Assembly (NCBI GenBank): GCA_017859335.1
Contig: JAFMNH010000008.1
Span: 898 to 41,855 of the forward strand
From: Rhodothermales bacterium
Lineage (GTDB): Bacteria > Bacteroidota > Rhodothermia > Rhodothermales > UBA10348
DNA length: 40,958 nt
Reading direction: 5' to 3'
This document shows, piece by piece, positions 8,586 through 16,482 of the stretch. The position numbers and the translations under genes were made by a program. Every line of letters begins with the position of its first letter. Positions within the stretch are counted from its first letter, which is position 1. The notes beneath the pieces are model-generated. The model made no database searches. It worked only from the letters and a program-made list of their open reading frames with translations, and was not told the DNA's origin.

Positions 8586-8662
8586 ATATTACACTATGGT
8601 CATACTGCAATACGCCTTCAAACCACGTATTGGATCATGGCAGTATGGCTATCGTGTCATAT
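8586..8662. repeat. Long imperfect inverted repeat / potential hairpin between dnaE2 and the SRAP gene
   Basis: Arm 8586-8608 ATATTACACTATGGTCATACTGC pairs with 8640-8662 (19 of 23 identical as inverted repeat); inner AATACG (8609-8614)/CGTATT (8626-8631). Confidence 0.7.
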
Positions 8663-8703
8663 TGAAAAACCAACATACCCTCCCCTGAATACCTACAACG
8701 CTC

Positions 8704-9384
8704 ATGTGCGGACGCATTGTAAACAACATGCAGCCACGTTTTCTGCGTGAGCAATTCGACGAAGTCGCTGGGGCGGATATCCTCGAAGAAACCGGCCTAC
8801 TGCCACGATTCAATCTCCCGCCGACGGGTCATTTGCCCGGAATCCGGATGAACCAATACGGAGGTCAGAAATGGGAAATATTCCGGTGGGGCCTGATTCC
8901 GCGATGGGCTAAACCTGATCGTATTCCGGATCGCACCTTCAATGCACGCGGAGAAACGGTCGCGGATAAACCGACATTCCGCGAAGCATGGAAGAAAAGA
9001 CGCTGTGTTCTTCCCATCAGCGGGTATTTTGAATGGACCGGGCCAAAGGGCCACAAGGAGCCCTTCTATTTTCACCGGGAGGATGGAACGCCCCTCATGT
9101 TGGCCGGCCTGTGGGAAACATGGCAACACGAGGATACCTTAGTGGAATCGTGTACGATAATAACCCGGCCTTCCACGGGAAAAACTGCAGAGTATCATCA
9201 CCGGATGCCTGTTTTCATCGACCGAACAGAAATGGATGCCTGGCTGTCAGGTCCCGTGGAAGTGGCAGCAGCTTTGATTCAAAAACCGGATATTGACGCA
9301 CTGGATATATATCCGGTAAGTCGGGAGGTCAATAACACACGCAACGACTACGCTTCATTGATAGAACCCATCGCCTCCGAATAA
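8704..9384 (+). CDS. SOS response-associated peptidase family protein (SRAP; YedK/HMCES-like)
   Basis: MCGRI start with catalytic Cys2; FRWGLIPRWAKPD; FNARGETVADKPTFREAWKKRRCVLPISGYFEW; HHRMPVFI. Confidence 0.93.
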   Translation: MCGRIVNNMQPRFLREQFDEVAGADILEETGLLPRFNLPPTGHLPGIRMNQYGGQKWEIFRWGLIPRWAKPDRIPDRTFNARGETVADKPTFREAWKKRRCVLPISGYFEWTGPKGHKEPFYFHREDGTPLMLAGLWETWQHEDTLVESCTIITRPSTGKTAEYHHRMPVFIDRTEMDAWLSGPVEVAAALIQKPDIDALDIYPVSREVNNTRNDYASLIEPIASE

Positions 9385-9416
9385 TCCATCAATACGAGTA
9401 TTTCCGTGTATCGGAC

Positions 9417-9457
9417 ACAAAAAAGGGGACACATGCAGCATGCGTCCCCTTTTTCAT
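9417..9457. terminator. Bidirectional rho-independent terminator between convergent SRAP and H-NS-like genes
   Basis: AAAAAAGGGGACACATGCAGCATGCGTCCCCTTTTT. Confidence 0.8.
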
Positions 9458-9472
9458 TTTCCTGGCGCGGAA

Positions 9473-9799
9473 TCAAACGGCAAAATCTTCTTTTGTTTTG
9501 CCCTTTTCGATTTCTTCAGCCATCCACTTGGGCATGCGACCGCGACCTGCCCACGTATTTTTGGCATTTTTAGGATCGCGATATTTGACCTGTGCCTTCG
9601 CCCTCTTTACCGTTTTGCGCTTGCGCACCGGCTTGATTTCTTGAACCAACTCAGCAACCGGAAAACCGGCTTCCTGGGCAATGGCTTGAATTTTCTTTTT
9701 GGCTTCAGACTTGGCTTTACGCTCGCGCTTTTTCAATTCCCGATCGATATCCCTACTCATTTTGGTAAGGTCAGCCCGGGATAGTTTTGTCAGATCCAT
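9473..9799 (-). CDS. H-NS family nucleoid-associated protein
   Basis: 108 aa, basic coiled-coil-like N-terminus. C-terminal KYRDPKNAKNTWAGRGRMPKWMAEEIEKGKTKEDFAV matches the H-NS/StpA DNA-binding motif (Y.dP.n...TWsGrGR.P.W). Confidence 0.88.
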   Translation of the reverse strand: MDLTKLSRADLTKMSRDIDRELKKRERKAKSEAKKKIQAIAQEAGFPVAELVQEIKPVRKRKTVKRAKAQVKYRDPKNAKNTWAGRGRMPKWMAEEIEKGKTKEDFAV

Positions 9800-9839
9800 G
9801 GAATAAATACAGTGGGGTTATTAATGACATTCCGAAAAT

Positions 9840-9849
9840 ATGTGCACAT
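9840..9849. promoter_or_regulatory. Perfect palindrome upstream of the H-NS-like gene, related to the mutasome element
   Basis: ATGTGCACAT, 41-50 bp upstream of the start codon at 9799. Confidence 0.35.
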
Positions 9850-10208
9850 TAAAATAATGTAAAGGAGATTCCTTTCTTTTTCATGTTTCAGATACGACCC
9901 ATACATCCCTCACGTAGAATTCCAATCGATAATATCCTGAAACTACAACCGGACAGACATCAGTAAGCAACGGGTAACACCTCACGGCACGTGGGAAAAT
10001 TCACATGACCCAACATTGGGTATTGGTGTATTTTTCGGTGTTCGTTATCACGAGTTGCCACCCGGTGACTCTCTTCTGTATGACCGTAACGCCGCGGCAC
10101 GTTTGCTCAACAGACGTCGTTCGGTGTCAGGGTTGCCCCATCGGGAATCCAACCTTCGTACACAGCAATCCCCTTATCACCCGTACAACTCCAACCTGAG
10201 GTAACGCC

Positions 10209-10478
10209 ATGTTGCTTGATACGGATCTGATGTTCGCACCAGAAGGCCTCGAAACCGAGGAAATGGACTTCAACACCACACTGACCGGTGACATCCACGA
10301 AATCGTCGCGCTCTCGTTCGATGATGATGACTGGGATGATGATGACTTCGAGGATGATGATGACTACATCCTTGACGACGAAGACGAAGAAGATGACGAG
10401 GATGACGACTGGGACGAAGACGACTTCGAAGAGGATGAAGACGAAGACGACGACTGGGGCGACGAAGACGCATGGTAG
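10209..10478 (+). CDS. Extreme Asp/Glu-rich small acidic protein
   Basis: 89 aa. By my count about 41 of the last 52 residues are D/E, with interspersed W/F/Y, and there is no K or R. Stop codon overlaps the start of the next gene. Confidence 0.75.
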   Translation: MLLDTDLMFAPEGLETEEMDFNTTLTGDIHEIVALSFDDDDWDDDDFEDDDDYILDDEDEEDDEDDDWDEDDFEEDEDEDDDWGDEDAW

Positions 10479-11524
10479 AGGATCGGCAGGAATCCGGTCC
10501 CCGTTCGGAGCGCGTCATCGCGCATGACACAGAGGCACGCAACAGAGCGGGCATGCCCGGCGTTGCGCGGTTCATCGAGCATCATTTCCGTCACTTCAAC
10601 GCGGCAGCGCTCGTTGATGCGGCGAAGGGCTACGTGCGCCATCTTTCCAACGATGGTAAAATGATGGTCACGTTGGCTGGTGCCATGAGTACCGCCGAGC
10701 TCGGGCTATCCTTGGCGGAGATGATCCGTGAGGGACACGTTCACGCTATTACGTGTACCGGAGCCAACCTGGAAGAAGACGTCTTCAACCTGGTTGCCCA
10801 CGATCATTACGTTCGCATCCCCAAGTATAGGGACCTCACGGCCGCTGACGAGCAAGCCTTGCTGGAACGGCATCTCAACCGTGTCACGGATACATGCATT
10901 CCCGAAGAGGAAGCCATCCGTCGCATTGAGGATGTCATCCTGGAAGCGTGGCAGGACGCGGATGCCAAGGGCGAGCGATATTTCCCGCACGAATTCCTGT
11001 ATCGCATCCTGCTCAATGGCTCCCTGGAGCATCACTACCAGATCGATCCCGCCGACTCCTGGCTTCTGGCAGCAGCTGAAAAGAACCTGCCCATCGTCGT
11101 TCCTGGCTGGGAGGATTCCACGCTCGGAAACATTTATGCCGCCCACTGTCTCGAGGGACACATAGGGAACGTACACACTGTTCGGTCCGGCATCGAGTAC
11201 ATGATGGTACTGGCCGACTGGTACACGGACACGGCCACGAACCACCCTGTCGGATTTTTCCAGATTGGTGGCGGGATTGCAGGCGACTTTCCGATCTGCG
11301 TCGTTCCGATGCTTGAACAGGATCTGCAACGCGACACACGCAAGTGGGCATGGTTCTGCCAGATCAGCGACTCCACGACCAGTTTCGGCTCCTACTCCGG
11401 TGCCGTACCGAACGAAAAGATCACCTGGGGTAAACTGGACGAGTCCAGTGAGTCCCACATCATTGAGTCGGATGCCACCATTGTGGCCCCGCTGATCTTC
11501 GCCTGGGTTCTGGAACGCGCCTGA
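10472..11524 (+). CDS. Deoxyhypusine synthase-like family protein (candidate homospermidine synthase or other NAD-dependent aminobutyl/aminopropyl transferase)
   Basis: MVTLAGAMSTAELGLSLAEMIREGHVHAITCTGANLEEDVFN; QIGGGIAGDFPI; TSFGSYSGAVPNEKITWGKLDE retains a WGK lysine aligned with the DHS catalytic Lys motif. Confidence 0.9.
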   Translation: MVEDRQESGPRSERVIAHDTEARNRAGMPGVARFIEHHFRHFNAAALVDAAKGYVRHLSNDGKMMVTLAGAMSTAELGLSLAEMIREGHVHAITCTGANLEEDVFNLVAHDHYVRIPKYRDLTAADEQALLERHLNRVTDTCIPEEEAIRRIEDVILEAWQDADAKGERYFPHEFLYRILLNGSLEHHYQIDPADSWLLAAAEKNLPIVVPGWEDSTLGNIYAAHCLEGHIGNVHTVRSGIEYMMVLADWYTDTATNHPVGFFQIGGGIAGDFPICVVPMLEQDLQRDTRKWAWFCQISDSTTSFGSYSGAVPNEKITWGKLDESSESHIIESDATIVAPLIFAWVLERA

Positions 11525-11581
11525 GCGCCTCCCCCGGTCTGCGACTCTCCTGCCTTCTTACCATTTTTCCATTCCGAAGCA

Positions 11582-13612
11582 TTGCCCCAATCTGCTGTTT
11601 CCCTATCCGTTCCTCCACTGGGTCCGGACGAAGTCTGGACCACGGATCACGCCGAAGAACTGTATCTGATGTCGGCGTGGTCGGATGGCTTCTTCTCTGT
11701 TGGTGATAATGGCAACGCACAGGTCAATCCGACAAAGGATCGTGATTCCGGTATCGATATTGCCAAGGTCGTGGCCCACCTTGAGCGCAAAGGCATCACC
11801 TTTCCGCTGCTCATCCGCTTCCAGGACGTCCTGAAGGGCCGCATAGAGCAACTCTACGAGGCGTTCAAGGACGCACTCACCGAAGTCGAGTACGGCGGCA
11901 CCTACACGGCCGTCTATCCGATCAAGGTGAATCAGCTGCATGAGGTCGTCGAGGAAATCCTGGATGCCGGCAAGCCTCTGGGCATTGGACTGGAGTGCGG
12001 TTCGAAGGCCGAACTCATTGCGGCCCTCCCTTTGTTGGAGGACGACGATACCCTGCTGATCTGCAACGGCTACAAGGACAGCGCCATGCTGGATCTGATC
12101 CTGTCCGGTCAGCAGATGGGCAAGTCCGTGCTGCCGGTCGTGGAAAAGATGGACGAATTCATGTCCTACGACAGCCAGGCACGGGCCATCGGACTGGCGG
12201 CGCCCTTCGGCGTCAGGCTCCGCCTGACGACGGCGGGCGCCGGGAAGTGGGCCGACTCCGGCGGCGACCAATCCAAATTCGGCATCTCCGTCCCCGAGCT
12301 GCTCCGTGTTGTTGAGCACCTCGAAGCACATGATGAGCAGGACCGCTTCCGCCTCCTGCACTTCCACCTGGGCAGCCAGATTTCCGACATCCGCACGCTC
12401 AAGCGGGCGGTTCGGGAAATCACGCAGGTCTACGCGCAGCTCAAGCGCCGCGGCCTGGGCATCCGCTATCTCGATGTCGGGGGCGGCCTGGGCATCAACT
12501 ACGGAGGGACCTATGCCAGCCACGACGATGCCATCAATTATTCGCTCGGCGAGTACGCCAACGCCATCGCCTCCACGGTAAAGGAAGTGTGCGACGCAGA
12601 GGGAGTCGAACATCCTGATCTGATTTCAGAGAGTGGCCGTGCGCTGACAGCCCATCACTCGGTGCTGATCGTCAACTCGATCGGGCTGTACTCCAAGGAA
12701 GAAGCGCCGGAAGATTACACGCCGGGCCCTGACAGTCACCGACTGGTTGCGGATCTGCATGCCCTGCGGGAGTGGCTTCGAGAAGAGCCCGGTATGGCCA
12801 TGCCCCAACTACTGGAGGCCTACCACGATGCCGCCGGCAAGCGGGCCGAGGCGGACTCCCTGTTCTCGTTGGGATACCTCCCGCTGGAGGAAAAGGCATC
12901 CATCGAGGGCCTGTACTGGGCCATCTGTCGCACCATCAACGACCGGGTCCAAACCTGGGAATCCGAAGCGTTGCCCCCTGAGCTTGATCGCCTGGACTCC
13001 CACTTGATCGACCAATGCCTGTGCGACTTCTCGGTGTTCCAGTCGCTGCTGGACCACTGGGCCATCGGTCAGCGCTTCCCCATCGTGCCCATCCAGCGCC
13101 TGGATGAAGAGCCCACCCGCCGCGCCGTGCTCGTGGACCTGACCTGCGATTCGGATGGCAAGGTGTCCTCCTTCATCGGCCCGGGACATCGGGAATACGA
13201 ATTCCTGCACATGCACGAGCCGAATCCGGGCGAAACGTACCGCTTCGGCATTTTCCTGGTGGGCGCCTACCAGGACATCATGGGCGATACGCACAACCTC
13301 TTCGGTCGGGTGACGGAGGCGCACATCTATGCCGATGCGGATGAACCGGAAGGCTTCTATGTCGAGAAGATCATCCGCGGCACCAAGGTCAAGGACATGT
13401 TGGCGCTCGTGCAGTACTTCCCGAACGATCTCTACAACCGCATGAGCCGGCACATCCGCTCGAAAGTGCAGTCAGGCCAACTCAAATCAAGCGAGGGCTA
13501 CGAACTCCTCGAGCGCTACGCCGAGACGTTCAACGATTCCACCTATTACACGGCGCCGAGTACCGGTCCGACGGTATCCGGCAGCCGGAAGCGGAAGGTG
13601 AACCATGAGTAA
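11582..13612 (+). CDS. speA: Biosynthetic arginine decarboxylase
   Basis: 676 aa. YPIKVNQLHEVVEEIL PLP-lysine motif; LGIGLECGSKAELIAAL; HFHLGSQISDIRT; LDVGGGLGINYGGT; ALTAHHSVLIVNSIG. TTG start at 11582. Confidence 0.96.
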   Translation: MPQSAVSLSVPPLGPDEVWTTDHAEELYLMSAWSDGFFSVGDNGNAQVNPTKDRDSGIDIAKVVAHLERKGITFPLLIRFQDVLKGRIEQLYEAFKDALTEVEYGGTYTAVYPIKVNQLHEVVEEILDAGKPLGIGLECGSKAELIAALPLLEDDDTLLICNGYKDSAMLDLILSGQQMGKSVLPVVEKMDEFMSYDSQARAIGLAAPFGVRLRLTTAGAGKWADSGGDQSKFGISVPELLRVVEHLEAHDEQDRFRLLHFHLGSQISDIRTLKRAVREITQVYAQLKRRGLGIRYLDVGGGLGINYGGTYASHDDAINYSLGEYANAIASTVKEVCDAEGVEHPDLISESGRALTAHHSVLIVNSIGLYSKEEAPEDYTPGPDSHRLVADLHALREWLREEPGMAMPQLLEAYHDAAGKRAEADSLFSLGYLPLEEKASIEGLYWAICRTINDRVQTWESEALPPELDRLDSHLIDQCLCDFSVFQSLLDHWAIGQRFPIVPIQRLDEEPTRRAVLVDLTCDSDGKVSSFIGPGHREYEFLHMHEPNPGETYRFGIFLVGAYQDIMGDTHNLFGRVTEAHIYADADEPEGFYVEKIIRGTKVKDMLALVQYFPNDLYNRMSRHIRSKVQSGQLKSSEGYELLERYAETFNDSTYYTAPSTGPTVSGSRKRKVNHE

Positions 13613-14549
13613 TAAGACGACGAGTAAGGCATCTACCAGCGCTCCCCGCAACACCTCCAAGCCGAAAATTGCCGCCCTTCAGTTCTCCTGCACGGACAAC
13701 CCGGCGGAGAACCTGGCCCGCGCCGAGGAGCTGGCCCGCCAGGCCGCTGCAGAAGGCGCCAACCTGATCTGTATGCCTGAGCTGTTCCAGACACGGTATT
13801 TCTGCCAAACCGAGTCGGTGGATTTGTTTGACCTGGCCGAGCCGGTGCCCGGCCCCACCTCGGAGCATTTCGAGAAGCTGGCGGCCGAGCTCGGCGTTTC
13901 GTTCGTGCTCAGTCTGTTCGAAAAACGGACCGAAGGCGTCTACCACAACACCGCATGTGTCATCGATCCGGAGAAGGGCTATCTGGGTAAGTATCGCAAG
14001 ATGCACATCCCGGACGATCCACTCTATCTGGAGAAGTTCTATTTCACGCCCGGAGATCTGGGCGTCAAGGTATTCGAAACGGCGGGCCTCAAGGTCGGCG
14101 TCCTGATCTGCTGGGACCAGTGGTTTCCGGAAGGAGCTCGCCTGGCGGCACTCAAGGGCGCGCAAGTCCTGGTCTATCCGACGGCCATCGGCTGGCATCT
14201 GTCGGAGAAGGACACGCACGGAGCGGGCCAGCTGTCGTCATGGCAGACTATCCAGCGCTCCCACGCGGTCGCTAATGGCGTATACGTGGTAGCGGTCAAC
14301 CGGACTGGCTTCGAGCCCACGTACGAGGGTGGCAAGCCGCCCGAAGGCATCCAATTCTGGGGCCACACGTTCATTGCCGGACCGAATGGTGTGCCGCGGG
14401 TTGAAGCCGGGGAGACCGACGAAGGCGTGTTCACGACCGACTTTGACCTGGGCGCGCTGCGCGAACAGCGTCACGGGTGGCCGTTCCTTCGCGATCGGCG
14501 GGTGGATCAGTACGACGCCATCACCAAGCTGTTCGATGACGAGGACTGA
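13605..14549 (+). CDS. aguB: N-carbamoylputrescine amidohydrolase (nitrilase family)
   Basis: ICMPELFQTRYFCQTE; YRKMHIPDDPLYLEKFYFTPGD; VGVLICWDQWFPEGARLAALKGA; overlaps the speA stop. Confidence 0.95.
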   Translation: MSNKTTSKASTSAPRNTSKPKIAALQFSCTDNPAENLARAEELARQAAAEGANLICMPELFQTRYFCQTESVDLFDLAEPVPGPTSEHFEKLAAELGVSFVLSLFEKRTEGVYHNTACVIDPEKGYLGKYRKMHIPDDPLYLEKFYFTPGDLGVKVFETAGLKVGVLICWDQWFPEGARLAALKGAQVLVYPTAIGWHLSEKDTHGAGQLSSWQTIQRSHAVANGVYVVAVNRTGFEPTYEGGKPPEGIQFWGHTFIAGPNGVPRVEAGETDEGVFTTDFDLGALREQRHGWPFLRDRRVDQYDAITKLFDDED

Positions 14550-14556
14550 TACCCGC

Positions 14557-15579
14557 GTGTCTGTTTCCCGCATATTCCCTGCCGAGTGGGCACCGCACGC
14601 CGCATCCTGGTTCACGTGGCCGGCCAACCCGGACACCTGGACGGATGCCCTTGACGCAACGCGCCAGGCCCTTGCCAAGGCCTTCCTGGCCATTGCTGAG
14701 GGCGAAGTTGTCTTGGTCAATGTGGCCTCCGCTGAAGAAGCAGAACAGGTCCACCGTCTTACGGATCATCATCCGGATGTCCGCTGCTTACATCTGCCAT
14801 CGAACGACTGCTGGTGTCGTGATCACGGTCCGACCTTCGTCTTCGAGGCCGGCCGACCACGCGCCGTGACCTGGAATTACAATGCCTGGGGCGGCAAGTA
14901 TCCGCCCTATGACCTGGATGCCAAGCTGGGCGCCCGCATGGCGGAACGGGTTGGTGTCCCCGTGGACACGGCAGAAATTACCTGCGAAGGCGGCGCACTC
15001 GAGACCAACGGCCGGGACATCCTCCTGACAACCGCTTCCTGCATACTGAACCCCAACCGCAACCCGGGGCTCTCCCGCGTGGGGGCCGAGCTGGAATTCA
15101 AGGCGCAGCTGGGACTCGAATGTATCGGATGGTTCGAGGGCGAACTCGACGGCGATGACACCGACGGCCACATCGACAACCTGATCCGTTTCACGGCGGA
15201 GGACCGCATCCTCATGCCGGAATCCCTCGACACTGCCGAGAACCAGGCGGAATTCGGCCGCCTGTCTGCGGAGTGTGGCCGTCCCCTGACCTGGGAAGCC
15301 CTGCCTGAACCGGAGCCATTGCTGCATGAGGGACAGCCGCTTCCATGTTCCCACATGAACTTTTACATCACCAATGCCTGCGTCATCCTGCCGGCGTATG
15401 GTGGCGCCTCGGATGCTCAGGCCGCGCGGGTGCTCAAACGTCACTTCCCGGGCCGGACTATCGTGCCCCTGGACTGCCGTCACATCATTCGCGGCCTCGG
15501 CGCCATCCACTGCCTCAGCCAACAGGTCCCCGCGTGGGACAGAATCCGCCTGCCGGAGGATGATTTCCGGGCTTCGTAA
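14557..15579 (+). CDS. aguA: Agmatine deiminase
   Basis: FPAEWAPHAASWFTWP; LPSNDCWCRDHGPTFVF; WNYNAWGGKYPPYDLDAKL; CEGGALETNGRDILLTTASCILNPNRNP; DGHIDNLIRF. Likely GTG start at 14557 rather than the longer ORF from 14329. Confidence 0.95.
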   Translation: MSVSRIFPAEWAPHAASWFTWPANPDTWTDALDATRQALAKAFLAIAEGEVVLVNVASAEEAEQVHRLTDHHPDVRCLHLPSNDCWCRDHGPTFVFEAGRPRAVTWNYNAWGGKYPPYDLDAKLGARMAERVGVPVDTAEITCEGGALETNGRDILLTTASCILNPNRNPGLSRVGAELEFKAQLGLECIGWFEGELDGDDTDGHIDNLIRFTAEDRILMPESLDTAENQAEFGRLSAECGRPLTWEALPEPEPLLHEGQPLPCSHMNFYITNACVILPAYGGASDAQAARVLKRHFPGRTIVPLDCRHIIRGLGAIHCLSQQVPAWDRIRLPEDDFRAS

Positions 15580-15588
15580 CTTCCTACT

Positions 15589-16449
15589 ATGGAATCTTTC
15601 ATTGCCTTCTTCCAGGACATCCCCTCGTCGCAGCGCACGCTGATTCTGGCCAGTGGTGTGCTTGCCTTCTGGATCCTGGAAGGCGTCGTCCCCCTCTTCT
15701 CGACCGAGTACCGTCGCTATCGGCATGCACTCTTGAACGCGGTGTTCACGCTGACGACCATGGTCGTCAACTTCTCGTTGGCGTTCCTGATCGTGAAAGC
15801 CGCCGACCTGACCACCACGATGGAATTCGGCGTCATGCACTGGGTACCCGGACCGCTCTTTCTGCAGGTCCTCCTCGGCATCATGGTCCTGGATCTGATC
15901 TCGGCATGGTTCATCCACTGGATCGAGCACAAGGTGGCATGGATGTGGAAATTCCACCTCATCCATCACTCAGACACCCACGTGGACGTGACCACCGCGC
16001 TGCGCCATCATCCGGGCGAGAGTGTCTTCCGTGCCGTCTTCACCATCCTGGCGGTGTTCGTTGCCGGAGCGCCCATCGCTGTAGTATTCATCTACCAGAC
16101 GTTCTCGGCGCTCTTTTCGCAGTTCAACCACGCCAACTTCCGCATACCGCGTGCCCTCGACAAAGCGTTGTCATGGATCATTGTAACGCCGGACATGCAC
16201 AAGGCGCACCACCACTTCCAGCAGCCGCTCACGGACACGAACTACGGCAACATCTTCTCCATCTGGGATCGCTTCTTTGGCACGTTCGCCTACGTACCGG
16301 ATCCACGAAAACTGGTCTACGGAGTCGACACGCACATGGACGAGCGCGAACACGATGACGTCAAGAACTTGATGGCCATCCCGTTCCAGCCCTACCGCAA
16401 GCGCCCCGACCCACCTCCTGCCGAAGAGCAGGACGTGCTGAAAGGCTGA
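15589..16449 (+). CDS. Sterol desaturase/fatty acid hydroxylase superfamily protein
   Basis: Histidine clusters HWIEH, HLIHHSDTHVD, HHP, HKAHHH; multiple TM segments. Confidence 0.9.
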   Translation: MESFIAFFQDIPSSQRTLILASGVLAFWILEGVVPLFSTEYRRYRHALLNAVFTLTTMVVNFSLAFLIVKAADLTTTMEFGVMHWVPGPLFLQVLLGIMVLDLISAWFIHWIEHKVAWMWKFHLIHHSDTHVDVTTALRHHPGESVFRAVFTILAVFVAGAPIAVVFIYQTFSALFSQFNHANFRIPRALDKALSWIIVTPDMHKAHHHFQQPLTDTNYGNIFSIWDRFFGTFAYVPDPRKLVYGVDTHMDEREHDDVKNLMAIPFQPYRKRPDPPPAEEQDVLKG

Positions 16450-16451
16450 GC

Positions 16452-16473
16452 GGCGCGGCCTTGAGGCCGCGCC
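16452..16473. terminator. Terminator hairpin between convergent genes
   Basis: GGCGCGGCC-TTGA-GGCCGCGCC perfect 9-bp stem. Confidence 0.7.
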
Positions 16474-16482
16474 AAAACCCCT

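Noticed and set aside
10364-10642. Minus-strand ORF with a poly-Ser tract
   Set aside because: Antisense of the Asp/Glu codon run (GAY/GAR reads as Ser-rich on the other strand)
11603-12613. 336-aa minus-strand ORF
   Set aside because: Antisense to speA; shadow ORF
14329-14556. N-terminal extension of aguA
   Set aside because: This portion is out-of-frame overlap with aguB; homology-like sequence begins at VSVSRIFPAEWAPH (GTG 14557)
14788-15969. 393-aa minus-strand ORF
   Set aside because: Antisense to aguA and the fatty acid hydroxylase gene; no recognisable motifs
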